Assembly: GCA_037179385.1 (NCBI GenBank)
Contig: CM074196.1
Span: forward strand, 29,099,986 to 29,163,985
Source: Holothuria scabra
Lineage: Eukaryota; Echinodermata; Holothuroidea; Aspidochirotida; Holothuriidae
Length of the DNA: 64,000 bases
Direction of reading: 5' to 3'
The position numbers were made by a program, and so were the translations under genes. Below, in pieces: positions 58,741 through 64,000 of the stretch. Position 1 is the stretch's first letter, and the number at the start of each line of letters is the position of its first letter. The notes beneath the pieces are model-generated. The model did not search any database. It was not told the DNA's origin and saw only the letters and a list, made by a program, of their open reading frames with translations.

Positions 58741-59048
58741 GAGCCAAACGGTTACATCTCTACGTTTCGACATCTCTATTTTCCGACATCTCTACGTTCC
58801 GACAAAACGGCGCCAAAGTACACTTTGTCGGTACCGAAGTACATTTTATAGGTGCCTAAGTACATTACTGTCGGTGGCAAAGTATATAATTATCAGCCCA
58901 AAAGTTCATTTTTGTCGGCGCCAAAGCACACTTTGTCAGTACCAAAGTACATTATTAGCGACGACAAAGTTCATTTTTGTCGGCGCCATAGTTCACTTTG
59001 TCGGAACATAGAGATGTCGGAACACAGGGATGTCCCCGAGCCAAACGG
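58741..59048. repeat. short-unit array (21-22 bp) in an inverted frame with direct-repeat flanks
   Basis: About nine units resembling TCGGCGCCAAAGTACATTTT lie between 58,802 and 59,002. They are preceded by three ACATCTCTACGTTCCG-like units. TCTCTACGTTCCGAC on the left is mirrored by GTCGGAACATAGAGA on the right. GAGCCAAACGG occurs directly at both outer edges (58,741-58,751 and 59,038-59,048). It is CpG-rich and unlike anything else in the window. Confidence 0.85.
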
Positions 59049-61257
59049 CATTACAATGACCCCACAGTATAGAAGTGTCCTCACACAGCAAGGAGAGATC
59101 TGTGTAATGGCAGCTCCCTGGTAATAGATACTAAAATTACTGAAGGATAAGTAATTAGCTGACTGGGAACTCATGGTGTGTTCACAATGGACACAGGCAG
59201 TTACAAAAATAGGCCTACAGTATATGCCTACAATGCCTCCACTGGGATTGCGTCTCATGAAATTTTGCCCTGAGGCAAAAAATGATGAAAATGACACTTT
59301 TCTTTTGTTTATCTTGTAGCTAGGAAGGAAACCTGATGCCCCATGAATATGACACCTGCACAACAAATTTCAGAAAAATCCACTGGCAATTGCACATGCT
59401 GAAACCTTTTAAAAAGTGAGACAGACATTTTTTCCCTCTTCAGTATAACATAAGCTCTCCCCTTTGTTAGTGGGCTGACCTAATCAAGGAAATTTTTGGA
59501 TTTGATACATTTGCTGATGAATGAGTAGCTGCCATAGAAGAGACGGTCAGAATTAAAATTGCACTCAGAACGCACAATTCAGAGTCTCTGTTTTTTTTTT
59601 TTTTAATCAAGACTTGGTTTATCACCAAAACCATCTAGGCTTCAGCATTGACTAATGGAAGTACTAACTCTGAGGTAGTACTTCCATTGTTAAATCAGGC
59701 AATCGGAAATTGCTACTGTACTTATCGAATATCAACTCCCTGGTTCAATCCACCACAAATTTCCACAGCAAATATACACATTTCAAAACATCTTAAAAAA
59801 CAAGATTTGGTTTTTTTATCATTTCTTATCAGGCCTCGAGTAATTTGCAGGCTTGCATCTCCCCACAGGACTGTATTACACCTGAAACCTGATCACTACT
59901 TAAAAATCTGATAAACAGTTCTCCATTCTACCTTCTTGTTTAAAAGTGTACCCTAAAGTTATATCAAGTATCAAAGCCTGTCCGCTGATTGGTTACTTCC
60001 AACCTAATATGCTGGCAGCAAAACACTTGAATATAGCTAGATGTTTGAAAGTAGGTCGCTAGGCACTTGTGCTGAAGTTCAAAACACATGACCTAATAAA
60101 ATCACATGATCACCCCACCAGACAAGATATTAATTAATATTTATCAAAATTATGACCCCTTTCAGACTCTGAGCTTCTTAGTTTCAATATTGATGTAAAA
60201 TCTTAAAGACCATTAATGCTGAGTTCCTCTACTTTCCAACTTCTATTTTATTCAACATGTAGTTTCTGGTCTCTCATTCACAGCTGAAGAAAAACTTTGG
60301 GAATTCAAATTTTAATCCACATGCAATGTCGTGTTGAGATACACATTGATAAGTTCATTCATAAGCTTTATCTAAAATGGTAGACTTTTCTGTAATATAT
60401 CAAGCCCAATTAGAATGAGAGTCCATTTTCTTAGTTTAGCATAGAGTTGGGTAACAAATATTTGGAAACAGGTACCATTTTCTCATTATCCAGGCAGGTA
60501 ACGGTAATCAAAGTTTTGAAACCGACTTTGATAAGCGTGGGAAAAGCAAAGTTGTTCTGTTCATGTGACAGAGTATTTTGTTTTGATGTATTGGCAGCTG
60601 GCGATGGCTCCTCCTACGGTAGTTCCATATATACCTGTTCTGCAAATAACAGACTTGTTTTGCTCATTTTAGATATGAGTACAGTAACCACGTACCCAAC
60701 TCAAGCTTATACTAGCTGTTTCAAACACCTCGTAAAACCTTTTAAACAAGGAAAAATAAGTTGTCCAAGGTCCTACAGACATTTTCATTTCAGTGGGGAA
60801 AGTACTTTAGGTGAAGGGGTGTCAGCACCGGAAGGAGACGGTTACTTAAATGACTTCAAAGCAACGTAGAGACTCCTCTAGAGGGTTGGATGAGATGTGC
60901 TCTTTGACTGATATTCCCATAACTTTTAAAAACAGACACATCCCATATTACTATCTTTTTTCCACAAAATAATATGGACACTGAGAAAATGGGAACAATT
61001 ACCCCACTTCCTTAAAATTCCCTGATTTTTCCAGAACCTTTCTGAGAAAATGTTCATTGTCCCTTACTTTCCAGTCCTGAAGTTTTCCCTAATTTCAGGG
61101 CTTTTAGGATCTGAACAAACCCTAAGAAGACAAAATATTGTACTGTGAATAAATTGTATATGATTGCCTCAGTCCTAGGTGAAGAAATTTTGGAAGCTTT
61201 CAGTTTTAGAATGGGATACCTTTTCTGTAAAACTAGTCTCAAACAATTTATATTTAC
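59049..61257. other. plxdc: PLXDC intron, gene-free stretch
   Basis: A run of T at 59,590 and the longest non-repetitive open frame in the window (60,447-60,869 plus, 140 codons), for which no domain, splice site or signal was seen. Otherwise featureless. Confidence 0.4.
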
Positions 61258-61311
61258 CATCTTCCATATGGTTGATGTGATTGTTTTTCCACTCAACAGT
61301 AAAGGCAGTCC
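61258..61311 (-). CDS. plxdc: PLXDC receptor, nidogen-like region exon (TAFTVEW)
   Basis: A 54-bp exon between acceptor GTTTTGGTTTTCACAG and donor GATG|GTAAAT. It starts with two bases (GG, giving Gly if the previous exon ends in G) and ends with one (G, giving Ala with CT of the 52,281 exon). The 17 codons read TAFTVEWKNNHINHMED. Vertebrate PLXDC2 has NGTALVVQWDHVHLQDN at this place, immediately before GSFTFQATL, so both the motif and the order agree. It is the most 5' exon found. The signal peptide, the acidic N-terminal region and the first half of the nidogen-like region must lie beyond 64,000, because only repeats fill 61.4-64.0 kb. Confidence 0.88.
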
Positions 61312-61387
61312 CTGTGAAAACCAAAACAAAAAAAAATATTTTGAGAGCAAACAATTGATGCAGATGAAACATTGACAATGTGGAGCT

Positions 61388-61507
61388 GTTGATTAACTTG
61401 ATTGGTACAAGAGTAGGTAGAGTATCCCATGGGCTGGCTGATAAACTTGATTGAATACAAGAAGGCAGAGTATCCCATGGGCTGGCTGATAAACTTGATT
61501 GAATACC
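61388..61507. repeat. 52-bp tandem repeat, 2.3 copies
   Basis: CTTGATTGAATACAAGAAGG..AGAGTATCCCATGGGCTGGCTGATAAA is present twice, and a third CTTGATTGAATACC runs straight into the left end of the 61.5-kb Helentron-like element. Confidence 0.85.
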
Positions 61508-63565
61508 AGAAAGCCAAAAGGCTTAGTGATTCCTTGCTATCAAATACCTTACCTGCTTTCAAATTGACAGTGCTTGATAGATTTTTCTTTACATTTTAGG
61601 CACAGAATTTTCGCAATTTTACCCCTGGTGACCTCAAATGACCTTTGACCTCTACCAAAAACAATAGGCTTCTTTCTCTCAACATGACAAATCTATATAC
61701 CAAATGTGAAAAGTATCTGTTACTCTTATCTGGAGATATTGTGTTTACAAGCCATTTTCAAAGTTTTGGCAATTTTACCGCTGGTGACCTCAAACGACCT
61801 TTGACCTCTACCAAAAGCAATAGGCTTCTTTCTCTCAACATGAAAAATCTATACACCAAGTATGAAAATTGTCGGGCAATCCTATCTGAAGATATCATGT
61901 TTACAAACCATTTTCAGTGTTTTCACATTTTTACCGCTTTTGACCTCAAATGACCTTTGACCTCAGCCAAAAACAATAGACTTCTTCCTCTCAACATGAC
62001 AAACCTATATACCAAGCATGAGAAGTGTCGGTCACTCCTATCTGAAGAAATCGTGTTTAAAAGCCACTTTCGGAATTTCCCCAATTTTACCGCTGGTGAC
62101 CTCAAATGAACTTTGAATTCTACCAAAAGCAATAGGCTTCTTTCTCTCAACATGACAAATCTATATACCAAGTATGAAAATTGTCGGGCAATCCTATCTG
62201 AAGATATCATGTTTACAAACCATTTTCAGTGTTTTCACATTTTTACCGCTTTTGACCTCAAATGACCTTTGACCTCAGCCAAAAACAATAGACTTCTTCC
62301 TCTCAACATGACAAACCTATATACCAAGCATGAGAAGTGTCGGTCACTCCTATCTGTAGAAATCGTGTTTAAAAGCCACTTTCGGGATTTCCCCAATTTT
62401 ACCGCTGGTGACCTCAAATGAACTTTGAATTCTACCAAAAGCAATAGGCTTCTTTCTCTCAACATGACAAATCTATATACCAAGTATGAAAATTGTCGGG
62501 CAATCCTATCTGAAGATATCATGTTTACAAACAATTTTCAGTGTTTTCACATTTTTACCGCTTTTGACCTCAAATGACCTTTGACCTCAGCCAAAAACAA
62601 TAGACTTCTTCCTCTCAACATGACAAACCTATATACCAAGCATGAGAAGTGTCGGTCACTCCTATCTGAAGAAATCGTGTTTAAAAGCCACTTTCGGGAT
62701 TTCCCCAATTTTACCGCTGGTGACCTCAAATGAACTTTGAATTCTACCAAAAGCAATAGGCTTCTTTCTCTGGACATGACAAATCTATATACCAAATATG
62801 AAGAGTATCTGTCACTCCTTTTTGAAGATATCATGTTTACAAGTCATTTTCAGTGTTTTCGCAATTTTACCGCTGATGACCTCAAATGACCTTTGACCTC
62901 TACCAAAAGCAATAGGGTTCTTCCTCTCAACATGACAATTCTATATACCAAGTATGAAAGTTGTCGGGCAATCCTATCTGAAGATATCGTGTTTAGAAGC
63001 CATTTTCGGCGTTTTCACAATTTTACCACTGGTGACCTCAAATGACCTTGACCTCTACCAAAAACAATAGGGTTCTTCTTCTCAACATGACGAATCTATA
63101 TACCAAGTATGAAAAGTGTCGGTCACTCCTATCTGAAGATATCGTGTTTACAAGCCATTTTCGAAGTTTTCGCAATTTTACTGCTATTGACCTCAAATGA
63201 CATTTGACCTCTACCAAAAACAATAGGCTTCTCTCTCTCAACATGAAAAATCTATATACCAAATATGAAGAGTGTTGGTCTCTCCTACCTGAAGATATCA
63301 TGTTTACAAGCCATTTTCAGTGTTTTTGCAATTTTACCGCTGGTGACCTCAAATGACCTTTGACCTCTACCAAAAACAATAGGGTTCTTCCTCTCAACAT
63401 GACAAATCTATATATTAAGTATGAAAGTGTCGGTCACTCCTATCTGAAGATATCATGTTTACAAGCCATTTTCGAAGTTTTCGCAATTTTACTGCTATTG
63501 ACCTCAAATGACCTTTGACCTCTACCAAAAACAATAGGCTTCTCTCTCTCAACATGAAAAACTTT
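61508..63565. mobile_element. Helentron-like element, left end and tandem core
   Basis: Starts AGAAAGCCAAAAGGCTTAGT then GATTCCTTGC, identical to the left end at 32,253. From about 61,600 to 63,560 it is a tandem array of about 13 units near 155 bp, each with GGTGACCTCAAATGACC, TTTGACCTCTACC, AACAATAGGCTTCTTTCTCT, ATGACAAATCTATATACCAA and GAAGATATCATGTTTACAAG. Three nearly identical 312-bp dimers lie between about 61,900 and 62,840. No CA tract, hairpin or CTAG end follows. The array is cut off, and another MITE lies at 63,591. Confidence 0.8.
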
Positions 63566-63590
63566 ATTTTTTTATCTAGATGACACTATA

Positions 63591-63993
63591 CCCTTACAAA
63601 AAAAGGTGAGGCAATTGGTTCCAAATTCACAGGTTTGCACATGTCCTTTCCAGGGTTATCACAGGTTTTTCCATGAAAATCTGTGTTTCCCTTGAAATTG
63701 ATGCAGGTTGATCATTTGCCACAGGTTCGACACAGGTTTGTCACAGGTTTGACACAGGTTTTATGTGCAAAATCTGCTGTAATGAAAACTAGGGTTAACA
63801 AAGAATTCTTCAACAAAACCTGTGGCTTGACATTAAAGGCAAGGAAATGTGTGCCAAACCAGCATCAAACCTGTGAGTAGAAGGCTCCCAAAATGCAGGT
63901 TTGCCACCCAAGAACATGCATGATTTCCTTTGTTTTTCCACACGTGATCACACATGGTGCAGACAGAGGTTGACGCACCTTTTCTTGTAAGGG
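63591..63993. mobile_element. MITE with ACAGGTT repeats, 403 bp
   Basis: Left CCCTTACAAAAAAAGGTG pairs with CACCTTTTCTTGTAAGGG. The inside has many ACAGGTT or CACAGGTTTGACACAGGTT motifs in the left half and reversed AACCTGT motifs in the right half, so the whole element can fold. It ends 7 bases before the window edge and adjoins the tandem array. Confidence 0.88.
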
Positions 63994-64000
63994 CAAATTT

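Noticed and set aside
60447..60869. 140-codon plus-strand open frame
   Set aside because: Longest non-repeat frame, but no domain, signal peptide, splice sites or coding-like context; one such frame by chance in 64 kb is expected.
61923..63301. Series of similar 87-99-codon minus frames (LVYRFVMLRERSLL type)
   Set aside because: They are translations of the tandem repeat units. The frame is open by sequence composition and repeats only because the DNA repeats.

Overview
The window is eukaryotic. It is AT-rich and intron-dominated, with no operons and almost no long open frames. Its only conserved protein signal is split into short exons with matching splice phases. The gene family, the tRNA-derived SINEs, the many short inverted-repeat elements and the tandem-repeat-bearing Helitron/Helentron-like elements fit a marine invertebrate, probably a deuterostome such as an echinoderm, hemichordate or cephalochordate. 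That placement is an inference; no species can be named from the sequence alone.

The main gene is a minus-strand orthologue of the PLXDC (plexin-domain-containing, TEM7/TEM7R) receptors, spread over about 36 kb from 61,311 down to 25,098. Six exons are recognised directly by homology: two of the nidogen-like region (61,258-61,311 and 52,281-52,345), two leading to the PSI domain (45,640-45,736 and 44,381-44,482), the PSI domain itself (43,086-43,234) and the transmembrane segment (28,720-28,847). A seventh (25,098-25,262) is a phase-matched cytoplasmic tail ending in a stop. A Ser/Thr-rich stalk exon (37,018-37,071) and a 45-bp cassette exon (51,632-51,676) are likely but less certain. The 5' end of the gene, including the signal peptide, lies beyond position 64,000. 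At least one exon, carrying the last PSI cysteine, was not located. A terminal-exon-like ORF at 21,484-21,635 may be an alternative end or belong to another gene.

At the left edge (817-1,044, minus) is a probable small secreted protein of 75 residues with a clear signal peptide. A CpG-rich patch at 57.4-57.7 kb, inside a PLXDC intron, has short ORFs on both strands and may be a promoter or first exon.

The rest is repeat-rich. It holds a 3.9-kb hAT element (11,784-15,671) and a 115-bp hAT element (26,082-26,196), both with perfect 8-bp target duplications. It also holds a 2.5-kb Helentron-like element (32,253-34,731) with a tandem core and a 3' hairpin, and a related array at 61.6-63.56 kb with a 312-bp higher-order repeat. 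At least ten MITE or foldback families are present, five of them in two or more copies, together with a SINE family whose copies carry different tRNA-like heads and end in simple repeats. The core of the tandem repeats contains direct TGACCT half-sites in DR4 and DR1 spacing. This puts roughly 18 nuclear-receptor-like sites in the window, most of them in or next to the PLXDC gene.
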